From Phytophthora sp. 'mugwort' (Eukaryota > Oomycota > Peronosporomycetes > Peronosporales > Peronosporaceae), in contig JAUCEF010000018.1 of the NCBI GenBank assembly GCA_033558025.1, positions 2,232,001 to 2,296,000 on the forward strand: a stretch of 64,000 nt of DNA, read 5' to 3'. Position numbers and translations under genes: made by a program. The notes under the pieces were generated by a model that was not told where the DNA came from, searched no databases, and worked only from the letters and a program-made list of their open reading frames with translations. Below, in pieces: positions 25,101-32,065 of the stretch. Within the stretch, counting starts at the first letter, position 1, and each line of letters opens with the position of its first letter.

Positions 25101-25589
25101 GAGCCCGTAGTGTTTCAACTCAACGTTTTCTTCTTCCCTCAAGGTTTCATGACTGGCACGTTGCAAAACTTCGCGCGGAAATACCAGACCGCAATCGACT
25201 CATTGGCCTTCACTTTCACTGTACTGGACGTTGAGAACGCACAGCAACTCACTCAAAGTCCAACTGACGGGATCTATGTCGACGGCCTCTGGTTACAAGG
25301 CGCCAAGTGGTCGACTTCACGTCGTCTCCTGGAAGATCCCAAGCCCGGCGAGATGTTCTCGGCCATGTCGATCGTGCACTTCTTGCCAGCCACTTCAAAT
25401 ACTTCGACACTCAGTGACGATATCATGATCTACCCGTGTCCAGTCTACAAGACGTCGGTACGGCAGGGCACATTGTCCACTACGGGTATCTCCACCAACT
25501 ACGTTATCGCTGTCCAGCTCCCAAGTGACAAACCATCCAACTATTGGGTCATGATGGGGGCTGCGTTCTTGCTCAACCTGGACAACTAA
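13179..25589 (+). CDS. axonemal dynein heavy chain, inner-arm type
   Basis: A 4,136-residue motor in one uninterrupted frame; the frame opens at 13137 but the first ATG is 13179. Order: N-terminal tail and linker (1-1400), then six AAA modules. P-loops are GPAGTGKT at residue 1432 (AAA1, the main ATPase, with CLDEFNRI as Walker B), GPTGAGKT at 1712, GVTGTGKT at 2056 and GVGGSGKQ at 2424. The coiled-coil stalk is about 2660-2980, with the microtubule-binding tip near 2830-2870. AAA5-6 and the C-terminal domain follow, including an FFFPQGFMTGTLQNFARKY box near the end. Length and a single-head layout point to the inner-arm DNAH3/6/7/12 group, with DNAH6 closest by length. It would drive bending of zoospore flagella. 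The absence of introns over 12.4 kb is notable. Confidence 0.97.
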   Translation: MDADAHGDASRDGAKRRGLSLGPQPNEILQRLYEPNLGPFGSPASDGGLPNPLSPAKRPFPAQNAVLKPKFQTRMKKNASIATIPNDVASRARAGERSLSVPIAAPNNTPLSTSASVLSLPPGAMHPSLHKASDRVRALRDKPHVSGTTRIKSRTLVIPRGEDKSNQNGAYALLSPASKAAQRKALATESSFTASLNLDPRYLREFKSGNFLYLRKKKNTDIIMYALEVVEHFEVDRSDYYTMSVEGVTHFTTEHSEFWSLDKWETEYSRFIKMLAIPFFQKYKMWKNFNMWKQSVRAFKMRNAKKALTERLFLLAPSLQSTLLGLRALCLDVTKLELIRFSPRQTYSLREFELEQHKTRAHVTQQLGEFSAKSLKMCVKACDDVIDSFLGANKISADHKMTFMERAALRKQCRMLTNFLRLADFLTIDATIQLTVHSFHRLYTVLAVGKAQLTRAAANRAVPAPAEATQTKTSGQSTQATAAPPFTAIFAVAVELDAVTSALNASPNHDAWNGALQRALKDALRMVETPARHLGHESLAPYTTASAEDEGKDVWSVEQLNVALILNEDAAFSRLTNDIFVALDEAFEAVEDYMDVFAPFHQIYAENERQVTQLLETYATAPLDFFSESVDKYKAQGQSFTAIPDAATVGIFRVDSSDFKTRLLPNPDKCILGIRALLPQLMKKTSTALLETLNDLSPMAFSTPSAPDAFVLKVVHMTKVSAMLADLRSRYRRVYEMGLLMDNYDWRVPDDLKEDIILMKEGVLSLEGTVTRFEGEMDSETARFSQVILESIAPLNRNANLLLEKLDHPKLSTIKTPMSEALAYLHAQEDALHQLVEDSQRLATFQTQLKQPVSEMNEINDVAAHFELKMKLWTGLDAWQQLAVAYADTVFDDIDIAAISKQVQTYVKVAYQAQKQLPGNEAADLLQREVDKFKLVLPVVSDLRSPSLKDRHWKQIHAALGFPMKGESSMTLGGLIERNVMKHGETISAVAVSAQQEAVLEEMLAKVTDAWATTEFEIKPYKESKDVFVLGSVEDVTAKLDDSIVTISTILGSRFIGAIQEEVEGWRKKLVTLQETLDEWLLVQKNWMYLENIFSAPDIQRQLPEASKVFSHVDASWKTIMRRTNETPHVLTSGTFPGIKETLQQHNAHLDKIQKNLEDYLETKRMAFPRFYFLSNDELLEILAQSKNPQAVQPHLRKCFENLVKLDFGDIPGSVDMVAMYSSENERVPLGKNLKARGNVEDWLKALEVSMKQSIYKLMKAGLLDYDTKQRSVWVADHPGQVVATVAQMTWARSTEEALESDKPVDEMHAWFKRNLYELNELIVKIRGDLSALERKVIVALVTTDVHARDIVESLWTERVESVGNFIWQQQLRYYWDAQADDVLIRHSDSVIPYGYEYMGATSRLVITPLTDRCWMTLTGAYGMKLGAAPAGPAGTGKTESSKDLAKAMAIQCVVFNCSDQIDYKMMGKLFRGLAQAGNWTCLDEFNRIDIEVLSVVAQQLLILREGRLQQKEHINFMGIEILLKDHHVIVTMNPGYAGRTELPDNLKVCFRPVSMMVPDYALIAEIMLFAEGFGDARTLSRKMCKLYILCSEQLSQQPHYDYGLRAVKSVLVMAGALKRANPDLNEDVTLIRALRDSNIPKFLADDLPLFHAIVLDLFPGTDIPPNDYGELQAALEQEITVAGLQTVPTYITKVIQLFDIFNVRFGGTLVGPTGAGKTSCYRTLQSTMTSLRAKGSTNPVYQTVHTRILNPKCISMGELYGEFNEATQEWHDGLASTIMREAVADETADVKWTVFDGPIDALWIENMNTVLDDNMTLCLANGERIKLKNEMKMLFEVMDLAVASPATVSRIGVVFMTATDLGWMPFVDTWLAKELPSDFPPPGLQRLQVLMTSYVEKCINFVRKKSVELVPTVDMNLATSLCRLFAALFSPTGGVQYAAMKTDEMLELLDKVFAFALFWSLGATMTVDTHEQFDSFVRELMADAKLSIPNAGLVFDYFVDVEQAKFRPWSDVVPKFQYNVHVPYFKMTVATPDSVRFTFLLRTLTAAKRPAYVTGVTGTGKTVIIQDLLQELTSGSTGPSGDGNGDASDAPAPNFMTIFINFSAQTSSLVTQLTIENKLEKKRKNLLGPVGGKRMLIFVDDVNLPAVEEYGAQAPIELLRQFLDFGGFYDRDKLFWKDLADTMLLAAAAPAGGGRSHCTPRFVRHFHVLSMYPAGETSLKLIFASILGGFLDKFPPSVKAMKDGVISSIIDIYNRVTLELLPTPNKFHYTFNLRDVSKVFQGLLMITPAKCPDADSMNRLWVHEASRVFQDRLINAVDQAWFEELVCVLLQRFFNCNWTRETLFHAPCPLLFGDFFKPGVPTPLYEHCNDVAKVTKLLDDFLETYNVTFANKMNLVFFRDAIGHLSRLVRILRQPRGNAMLIGVGGSGKQSLARLGAFMVDAKCVQIEITRGYGTNEFHEDLKKLMISAGVGAQSTVFLFTDSQIVDESFLEDINNVLNSGDVPNLFPQDEMDRIIADMRPILKAMEIPETRDNCVATFIERVRNYLHIVLAMSPVGSALRVRCRAFPSLINCCTIDWYMNWPREALQSVAHRLLASVSLPSEHVRTALVDMCSIVHTTANDVGDTFLSQLQRYVYTTPKSYLDLIGLYLKMLNEKRAVLQTIKNRMKVGVKKLDETNGIVDSLKSELIELQPILATKAVEAEELLKRVSVDQKAAAVVRERVSQDEATVTKQAEEVAVVQADAQQDLDVAMPALTNSVKALDSLSKNDITEVKSFAKPPEAVETVMNAVCLLLNEKQSWDSAKKILGDVAFLDKLKNFDKDNIPAATLKKLSKAVAEPGMAVEVVAKVSKAATSLCMWVHAMDVYSKVAKEVGPKKETLERMNQKLVEANAILSQKQDELRVVNENVATLEKQCKDTLAEKDKLASDAAVTEKRLVRAEKLIAGLSVEGARWKESVASLAESILALIGDTFLAAACISYYGPFTGGFRQRLVAQWLTQTQALKIPCSPGYSLSTTLGSAVEIRAWQLNGLPTDSTSTDNAILVTRGERWPLMIDPQGQANKWIKKTLAAQLESTKMTNTNLLRALETCIRNGRALLIEDIDETLEPSLEPILQKAVYKQGGRVLIRLGDTDVDYDPAFKLFLTTKLPNPHYLPEVYIKVTVINFTVTMEGLEDQLLGDVVRHERPDIEEKKNRLVVTMAQDKKQLQEIEDRILQQLSESSGNVLDDQDLIDTLQSSNVTSRIIKERVLESESTEIEINRAREEYRCVATRGSIIYFVVANLALIDPMYQYSLPFFQRLFNICFDEAPKADVLQKRLSSLIVFQTRYIYVNICRGLFEVHKVLFSMLICCKILLHSGQISAREWSLYLRGAPVGTERSTQQPNPQPTRLSEAQWDLLSELETVVTGYATGPDGEGGSPTEVHAFQGLCTSLTNVWPRWLAWLEDPEFLSNPNACPGSYGSALSAFQKVLLLRGLAEEKVPQAVLHMIATEMGPAFGRNASTSMEEIYSDTDRKTPCIFVLSAGADPTGMLLRFAKEMNFIDRLHLISLGQGQGPRAAKLIESSQSSGDWVLLQNCHLAKSWMPKLEKLVEEMGQRTDEQCQATFRLFLTSFPAAYFPVTVLQNGIKLTNEPPKGIRANLLRSFTTLLSEDVLESFHGLGNFDTGESKAHVWHSLLCALTFFHAIVQERRKFGPLGWNIKYEFNDTDLETSLASLRKFLEEQPLIPWDALRYVTGQINYGGRVTDDWDRRCLTSILSNYYTPQVLTQGHSYSTSGTYHVPNELSHANIHSYLSNLPALDNPELFGMHENANVTYERNESASMMQLLLSLEPRDGGGGNSGGKSNDQRVLELAMAIQEQLPADLNVEDAGPSTFKTREVAGTIVMDSLATVLSQETIKFNTLLRRMRMSLRDIQRAINGLIVMSSDLDNMYTAFLNGRVPYLWSSVSFASLKPLASWVRDLLDRVAFFHQWLLFGEPVVFQLNVFFFPQGFMTGTLQNFARKYQTAIDSLAFTFTVLDVENAQQLTQSPTDGIYVDGLWLQGAKWSTSRRLLEDPKPGEMFSAMSIVHFLPATSNTSTLSDDIMIYPCPVYKTSVRQGTLSTTGISTNYVIAVQLPSDKPSNYWVMMGAAFLLNLDN

Positions 25590-25977
25590 ACAATAAAATT
25601 TAATGAGTTAAAACTCAGAAGTCGACGTCTTGTAAAAAAAAAACGCTGCATTATGTTCTCGCTTTTCTTCTTCATTGGGAGTCCCAACTTGCCGGACGCC
25701 CTGTACACTGAAGACCTGAACCGCAGCCTCCCTGCAAGCAAAGCATCGCGTACCAGGTCTCTCCACTCCTCATCTTGTCCTGCATTTTCTTTTTTCCTGT
25801 GATACATTGTACTACTTGGTCTTTTTTCCAAAAAAAGGAAAAAAAAGTGAGTCTCTCCTTCTTCTTTCTTTTTTTCGAGCTCGTCCGCACGTCGTCGCAG
25901 TTTGGCGTCGTTTATCCGGTCGTCTGCGCCGATAAAAAAAAGGTTCGTGCGTCGTCATGTACGCCCCTCAGTGTACT
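25590..25977. other. tail-to-tail 3' region of dynein and PX genes
   Basis: AATAAA at 25592-25597, three bases after the dynein stop, may serve as a poly(A) signal. The rest is rich in A and T runs and has no gene. The dynein and the PX-protein gene converge here, so both 3' UTRs share these 388 bases. Confidence 0.5.
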
Positions 25978-26903
25978 CTAATACGAGTCCATGGAGATGG
26001 TGGACGCTCGAGAAGCTGCCGGCATGAACATGCTGTCGCGCATACTGGGAGTGAGCGTCGAGATGCTGTCTCTGGAGTCCACGCTGTAGGACCGGTCCAC
26101 CCGCTTGCTCTTGCGCTTGTATACGCACGTGTCCTTGTCTATCCGGATACCCCATTGGAACTCGTCGGCCTTGGTCACCACGTCCAGAAACTCGTTTAGC
26201 TTAGCGATGCGGTCGATGATGAGCTGGTCCGAGAAAAAACCTGTCAGGCTCTGGGTCTGCAGCTCTGGGATCTCGTGCTCGCTGGTCGGGTTCTTGGCTT
26301 TGAGCGTGGCCGCCAGGTTCCTGTTAAGCGACGAAATACAGTTTTCATTAGCTACAAATCAAAAGAGACTACATCTTCTGACAATGATATACAGGCCACG
26401 TACAAGAAGGTGCTGTACCGATGCCAGAGCACAAGCGTTCCCCGGATATCTGTCTCGATCTGCAGCTTGTACTCGACGTACTGCCGGCCCTGCTTGGTCT
26501 TGATGCGGCTGTGCCAAAACATCCCCCAATAACAACATACACGTATTGTCAATCACCCCGAGAGTAAACTTTCTTCTACTACACTTCCAGTCATCGGCGC
26601 GTACCTGTCCACCACCTTGGCCGAGAGCAGCGAGATCTCTCGCATCTGGTCGATCTTGGTCTGGTACGAGTCGAGCGTCTGCCGCAGCTGCACATGCTCA
26701 CGCCGCAGGTCAACGCTGGCGTTCTGTAGCGCCATACTAAGGATGGAGGAGCGCAGCTTCTCGTTCTCCTCCTCAAGCTGACGCTTCTTGGCCGCCGCCT
26801 CGGCCAACTGCGCCTCGTACTGACGCGCAGTCTCCTCCGCCTTGGCCACCTTGTCGGCAGCGTCCGATAGCACACGCTCCGTTCGCTTGGTCGGTGTGCC
26901 CAT
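25978..26903 (-). CDS. coiled-coil PX-domain protein (stand-alone myosin-tail paralogue)
   Basis: Three exons: 26903-26605, 26508-26404 and 26320-25978, joined by GT-AG introns of 96 and 83 bp. The joined frame is open and gives 248 residues. An upstream in-frame ATG at 26975 would add 24. Residues 10-100 are a heptad-rich coiled coil. About 105-215 is a PX phosphoinositide-binding fold with SAKVVDS, VEYKLQIETDIRGTL, WHRYSTF, a WGIRIDKDTCVYKR strand and a Ser-rich tail. It is very close to the tail of the myosin at 36802-37602, which lacks both introns. PX domains bind PI3P-type lipids, so an endosomal or vesicle role is likely. Intron retention frames end quickly in stops, which supports the splicing. 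Confidence 0.85.
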
Positions 26904-28131
26904 ACCTGTATGCTGCTTTGCGAAAGAGTAGAGAGGGGCTCTGCCACAAGGTGCGTCAGTTTGCCGGTTTGCCACTTTGCCAGGGGGGCGTCTTCACTTA
27001 CGATGGGGGAGGGGAGTATCTAAAGCGACAAGGCGGGGGCTTTTTCGCTGCTGCAAAGGAAGGGAACCGCCGCCGATTGCGCTCGCCGAGTGAGAAAACT
27101 GGTTTCTGCTTCTCGTTTGGTTGGAGATTATCTCGTCCGTCTGATGCCGAACAACTCGGCGACGACGCAAATGCTGGCAGGCAGCTGGCAGAGGCTCGAC
27201 GTTCAGTTTCAGCCTGCGGCCTCACGCCATTGGTGGAGCGTAGAAGGTCCGAATTATGCTAATTCGATGCGATTTGCACTAAAAGAACGCGATGAGCAGT
27301 CACTGAGCTCGCGGCAGAGCCTCGATTGCGGACACCCGCGGCCGCCGTGGCACAGCATGCAGTAGTTAATGGGAGCAATGCGTCATGAAGGACAAGGCGC
27401 GGCTCATATTTACATAGCATTCGGGAACCGATCGTTATGACAGGCGGGTGATTTGTGGTCGTGCATTCTGCGATGGCACTTTAACGGCGGCGTCGTCGCG
27501 TTGTGGCGCCGTTGTGCCACGTCAGTACAGTCCACGGCAAGTACGTGGCGGCTTGAGCTCGGGTCGGTACAGTATTGTACCAACTTTAAGCTGTTTTGCT
27601 GCTGCATTTGTGAGGGGGAGGCGACGCTCGGGCTCCGTTATTCCAAATGGCTTCGCTCCTTGCTCATATATTACACCGGGGCTGCAGCGTGCGTTGCAGG
27701 GAGGTTGCTCCGATGAAGAGGCATCCACCGGATTACGCAACGGACGGAGGCAAAAGCCGGGCGGTCAGTCCCTGTGTGGCTATCGACGCGAATGGATTTT
27801 GGTCTCCAACTGTGCGCGGCTTGAGCGTGGAGCCCGACTCGACCGGCGAAAGAAGGGGTCTATCCCACGCACACGATTCAGGATTGTGGTTCTGCCTCCG
27901 TGTGCCACACATGCTCGGGTGACTCAAGCGCGAAGTCTTGCAACCGCTGCAGCCTCGTCGCGCTTTATGTCTCGTCAATGCCTTGACGGTACTGCCAGCT
28001 TAGCAATATCCATTTCACATCTCGTTTCTTTCAGCAGCAAGGGGTCTAATACAGGATGTACTGCACGCTTATCAATCGCCCAGGGTACTAAATTTATACT
28101 GTAAGATGCATTTTGCTACATATATTTTAAT
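26904..28131. other. divergent intergenic region
   Basis: About 1.2 kb between the PX gene (minus) and the ferric reductase gene (plus). A 218-codon open frame at 27448-28104 has no domain, start context or composition that supports it. No regulatory element beyond the palindrome at 28132 was recognised. Confidence 0.5.
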
Positions 28132-28156
28132 ACTACCGGTATTTAATACCGGTAGT
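28132..28156. promoter_or_regulatory. perfect 25-base palindrome with two TACCGGTA sites
   Basis: The sequence from 28132 to 28156 is its own reverse complement around one central base and holds TACCGGTA at 28134-28141 and 28147-28154. It lies about 130 bases before the first likely start codon of the ferric reductase gene, so it is a candidate site for a dimeric regulator. The same octamer recurs at three other intergenic places in the window. Confidence 0.5.
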
Positions 28157-28283
28157 TGTATGATGAAATGTACCCTGGGTATACAGTGTATACTCAATCT
28201 CGAGTATGATTGGTCAAACACCGTACATGTACTTGTTATTATTTCACACCGTACGCTGCATTCTCGGCCCGCCGGATTGCTTT

Positions 28284-30647
28284 ATGAGCGTACGCGTGGA
28301 CATGGAGCGCCGCCAATCCCCGTTGTCTCCTCCTATCTCACCCGAGACGGACCCAGACCTGGACCTGCAACTGGGCCAAGAACTGGACGACGCCGAGTTC
28401 GAGCGCCTCGTCGCCTCTCGCACTTCCCCTAAAGGCTCGAATCGCATGAGACTTCTGCAAAAGCCGCAGAAGGCGGCGGCGTTGAAATTGCTGTCCAGGG
28501 CGCGACGCAGCGGCGCGAAACTTTTTCTAAAAGTTTGCGGCGCGTGGATTCTTTTCGGCCTTTTATGGATCCGCTGGCCGATTTACTATCGCGAAGTGTT
28601 TCCACCACTTGAAACGCTATTAGAAGACAAAATGGAGGTGGAACCTTTGGTGGTTTCCGTTGCTCTTGTGTTTCCCTTTCTTTTAGCGGGGGCGATTTTC
28701 TATTGGAACCAAGAATCAGTGGGTTCATTGGTCAATTGGGGAAAGCAACTTAAGTTGGTGCAGTGGGTAAAGTCCCACCCAAGTATCGGCAAAAGCTTCG
28801 GCGCCGATGCAGTTGACGTAGTGGTGGTCGGTGGTTTCTTGCTGCTGCAACTTAACCTCGTAGTGGGTAAACTGCTCATTGACAAAGAGAACGGCAAACT
28901 GGCCAAATCGGGTTATCTAGTCCGGACAACGCGTGCGTTTGGAATGAACGGGCTGTATGCGATAATTTTCTCCGTGATTTTAGTTGCCAGACGGTCTTTT
29001 TTGCACAAGTTTTTCGGGTTGTCGGATGAACGAGCGGCGCGGTACCATGTTTTGACCGGTCAATTCGGGTTCATCATGTTAGCGCTGCATGGCGTATTGT
29101 ACATTTTGGTGTGGTACATGCAGGGCAAAATGAAAAAATCGCTCTTCCCGTGTTTAGATGAAAGTTGTTCCTCGAAAGAGTTTTACGCATCTACCCGCAA
29201 CTTTTTCGGCGCAGTGGCAATGTTTGTATTGCTGATAGTCGCTGTGTCTTCTATGGAGTGGGTAAGACGTCGGTTTTTCCGACGCTTTATTGGGTTGCAC
29301 TGCCTTAGCGCAGTTTTCGTGCTGTTTACGGCGTTGCATTACTACGCCGCGTCGTTCTGGCTGGTACCGGCAATTGTGTTATATGGAATTTACCGCGCCG
29401 TTTCGGCGCTCGGACGCGGAAAAGCAACTGTGGTTTCTGCCACTGCCATGAGCAACAAAGTTTTCCAGTTGGAGTTGCGACGGTCAACGACGGGTGGGTC
29501 GGATTTCTTACCGGGGCAATATGTGTACATTAAGGTGGACGCAATTGGGAACGAGTGGCACCCTTTCAGCATTTGCTCGAGCCCGCTACGCAACCGCCAC
29601 TCGTTCATCTTGGACGCCAAGGTACAAGGACCTTTCACGTTGCAGGTCTTGAATCTGATGAAAACCCACCAACTACATACTGTCCACGTGGATGGATATT
29701 ATGGCTCTGAAGTTAAACTGGTTCCACACATGGTGTTTGTGGCAGGTGGCAGCGGGATGACCCCGTTCCTGAGTGTTTTGGAGCACTTGAAGGCTCTGGC
29801 GGAGGCGAGTGACCGTGACGAAGTGGCAGCAGATAGTTCGGAGCTGCCTTGCACTTTGTGGGTGATCTGGACGTGTCGGGACATGGAGTTTCTAGAGGCA
29901 CATGCAGAACTACTAGACGCAGTGAACCGCTCTTCGCTATGGAAGTGCAAAGTGTGGTTGCATTTAACGCATGCTGGCAACAATGTCAGTGTTTATGACA
30001 ATGAAGAGGATGACACCCAAACTGAGCCAGACGATCTGTCAGAGGAATCTTCGCCGCGTGCTCAGCGCTTCTATCCATCCTCGTTGGAGCGTCATGTTTT
30101 CTCGGGTCACAACTATATGCTGGGACTGCCTCTGTTTGTTGGAACGGCGCTGGGTTGTGTGTTAATGATGATGTGGGTGTTCCGGCTGGAAGAATTTACT
30201 GCCAAATCGTTCACGAGACGTGTGCTGTTGCTAGGTGCGGGTGCATTTGGTGCCATGCTCGGAGCAAGTATCGTGCTGTTTTTACTGCAGCAATGGAACG
30301 CACGTAAGAACGCCGACAGAAGTGATGGAGCCATGGGAGTCGCGATGGGAGAAATGGAGGTGGAGACTTTGGACGCTTCAAGTCCCGCACCACCCGCCAC
30401 TCCACGTTCGATGCCAACGCCCGCACAGTCCGTGCTCAGTCGAAACTTCTTGATCGAAAAGGAGCGTCCGGAATTGGGCCCACGACTGCGTGATATACAC
30501 AGTGAGATTCGAGAAAACTACGGCTTGAAGGCGCAAGTGGCATTATTCGTGAGCGGACCGGCAGCTCTGCAATCTGACGCACTGTTGCACGCGCGTGAGC
30601 TTCAGGCACCTGCTTTCGACGTCCAGCAGAAATCATTTCTCCTGTGA
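28284..30647 (+). CDS. ferric reductase / NADPH oxidase family membrane protein
   Basis: 787 residues, no introns. Start chosen at 28284; the frame also opens at 28206 but those residues look like leader. It should pass electrons from NAD(P)H through FAD and two haems across a membrane, to ferric iron or oxygen. The N-terminus is acidic and cytosolic. Membrane helices include two haem pairs: His255/His269 and His339/His352. The FAD site is HPFSI at 426 with GQYVYIKV before it; the nucleotide site is GGSGMTPF at 488. Two extra membrane segments at about 610-655 are inserted in the NAD-binding half, as in plant FRO ferric reductases. The end has the VSGPAAL motif. No EF hands, so it is not a calcium-gated RBOH-type oxidase. 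Ferric reductase is favoured over superoxide-forming NOX, not proven. Confidence 0.88.
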   Translation: MSVRVDMERRQSPLSPPISPETDPDLDLQLGQELDDAEFERLVASRTSPKGSNRMRLLQKPQKAAALKLLSRARRSGAKLFLKVCGAWILFGLLWIRWPIYYREVFPPLETLLEDKMEVEPLVVSVALVFPFLLAGAIFYWNQESVGSLVNWGKQLKLVQWVKSHPSIGKSFGADAVDVVVVGGFLLLQLNLVVGKLLIDKENGKLAKSGYLVRTTRAFGMNGLYAIIFSVILVARRSFLHKFFGLSDERAARYHVLTGQFGFIMLALHGVLYILVWYMQGKMKKSLFPCLDESCSSKEFYASTRNFFGAVAMFVLLIVAVSSMEWVRRRFFRRFIGLHCLSAVFVLFTALHYYAASFWLVPAIVLYGIYRAVSALGRGKATVVSATAMSNKVFQLELRRSTTGGSDFLPGQYVYIKVDAIGNEWHPFSICSSPLRNRHSFILDAKVQGPFTLQVLNLMKTHQLHTVHVDGYYGSEVKLVPHMVFVAGGSGMTPFLSVLEHLKALAEASDRDEVAADSSELPCTLWVIWTCRDMEFLEAHAELLDAVNRSSLWKCKVWLHLTHAGNNVSVYDNEEDDTQTEPDDLSEESSPRAQRFYPSSLERHVFSGHNYMLGLPLFVGTALGCVLMMMWVFRLEEFTAKSFTRRVLLLGAGAFGAMLGASIVLFLLQQWNARKNADRSDGAMGVAMGEMEVETLDASSPAPPATPRSMPTPAQSVLSRNFLIEKERPELGPRLRDIHSEIRENYGLKAQVALFVSGPAALQSDALLHARELQAPAFDVQQKSFLL

Positions 30648-31840
30648 TCGCTACATGGAGTTGTTTGTTTATGTAGAGCTATCCGTGGATATGGGCAGTC
30701 GCAACTCATGGAAATATGAATATATTCACCAGAGATTTTTGGCAACCACCCAATCGACCTTTGTTAGCGTTCGGTGTAGCATGTCGTCGTGCCAGTGACA
30801 TAGCTGCAAAATGTTTTAACATCCCGTGATGTTTCTTTTTCGCTGCTTTTAATGCCACCCTCCGTCAAAATTGTGGAGCCTGGCTGAGCTTTTTTTTAGC
30901 TGAAGCAAAAAAAAAAAAAACTACCGGTAGATGAGCTGAAACGGCGAAAAATAAAATTGTTTGATACCACCTACTTGAAGTATTTACTACAGTAACTGGC
31001 GAAGAAAGTCATCTTGGATAGAAATGGAGCAAGGACAGACAGGTGCCCCGTTCAGGGCAATCGAAAGAATTGGTTTACATCGAAGATAGATCGCGCTGGA
31101 ACGGCTCGTTCATACTTTTTACAAGCTGAAGATTGGCGAGGCCACCTATAGGTGACTTCACCATAGTGACCTGATGGCTCGCTAATTGATTTTCGAACAC
31201 GCCAAGATCAAACTTGGGGAGGTCTGACTCTACACAAGCGGAAATGGGTTCTGCCCAAATTGGTGACTTTCAAGTGCAGTATGCGGTGTTCGAGTATTTT
31301 GAAAATGGCCCTCGAAACTATCAGTGCAAGCGCATGCGTGAGCTTCTTGAAGATAAAGGTCTGGAACACTTAGAAAAGATGTAGTAAGAACGGTATTGTC
31401 TCCTACCAGTAGGTCAACGAAAGGCGGCTGAAATAACGAGAGGAAACGTCGAAGCAAAAGTGGTGCCGAGCTTATTTGACCTGTGTGATTGCCTGGACGT
31501 CCGTACACTTACTACGAAATTATTTAGAACCTTGACGTGCCCTAAGTACTTCAGACAGAAAGTGGTTGCGGTTTTATCTCTCCAACTGTGAGCGCCCATG
31601 GCCAGCCCCGTGCCCCATTACGCAACACTCCGACTTATTACCAGTATGTTGAAACTTTTTTCTCGGGATGGGATGGCACTACGCTGTTGTATGGTTTACA
31701 TAGAGACTGCTGCTGGTCCCATCTTACTGCGAAATCTTGCTTGTCGTTGAGCGCTCTGAAGCATTGCCCGTCAGTCCGCGTTTAGCTGAACCCAGCACAC
31801 ACGTCCCTACCTTAATAACAAGTTATCAACTCCAGCAAGA
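30648..31840. other. intergenic, no supported gene
   Basis: A T run at 30890, an A run at about 30907-30920 and a TACCGGTA site at 30922-30929 lie near the start. Short frames at 31230-31390 show no known domain. Confidence 0.5.
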
Positions 31841-32065
31841 ATGAACCTCAAGACCTGCTTTGCCATTGTCTTCGCGGTTGTCGTCGCCACCGTCGCCAGT
31901 GCTGAGGACCCGGAATACTGCCAGGCGTTAGGCTGCCCTGCTCTCTACACCAAATTAAACCTTGGATTGAGCCAGGAATGCCGTAACGAGAAGAAGGTGG
32001 GCGATGCTTTCCACGCGTGCTGTGTGGAGAAGTGCGGCGTGATCCCCAAACCAAATTTAAGGTAG
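31841..32065 (+). CDS. PcF/SCR-like small secreted cysteine-rich protein
   Basis: 74 residues. A signal peptide of 21 residues (hydrophobic core FAIVFAVVVATVA, cut after ASA) precedes a 53-residue mature chain with six Cys at 27, 32, 47, 60, 61 and 65, spaced C-x4-C-x14-C-x12-CC-x3-C. That spacing, with the YCQALGCPALY start, is the pattern of the PcF/SCR group of Phytophthora apoplastic effectors, some members of which cause plant cell death. Whether this copy is phytotoxic cannot be told from sequence. It is intact, intronless and isolated between long noncoding stretches, which suits a gene-sparse effector niche. Confidence 0.82.
   Translation: MNLKTCFAIVFAVVVATVASAEDPEYCQALGCPALYTKLNLGLSQECRNEKKVGDAFHACCVEKCGVIPKPNLR

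Noticed and set aside
27448..28104. 218-codon open frame on the plus strand
   Set aside because: No domain, poor start context, mixed composition, and overlapping minus-strand frames of equal quality. It lies in the divergent promoter region.
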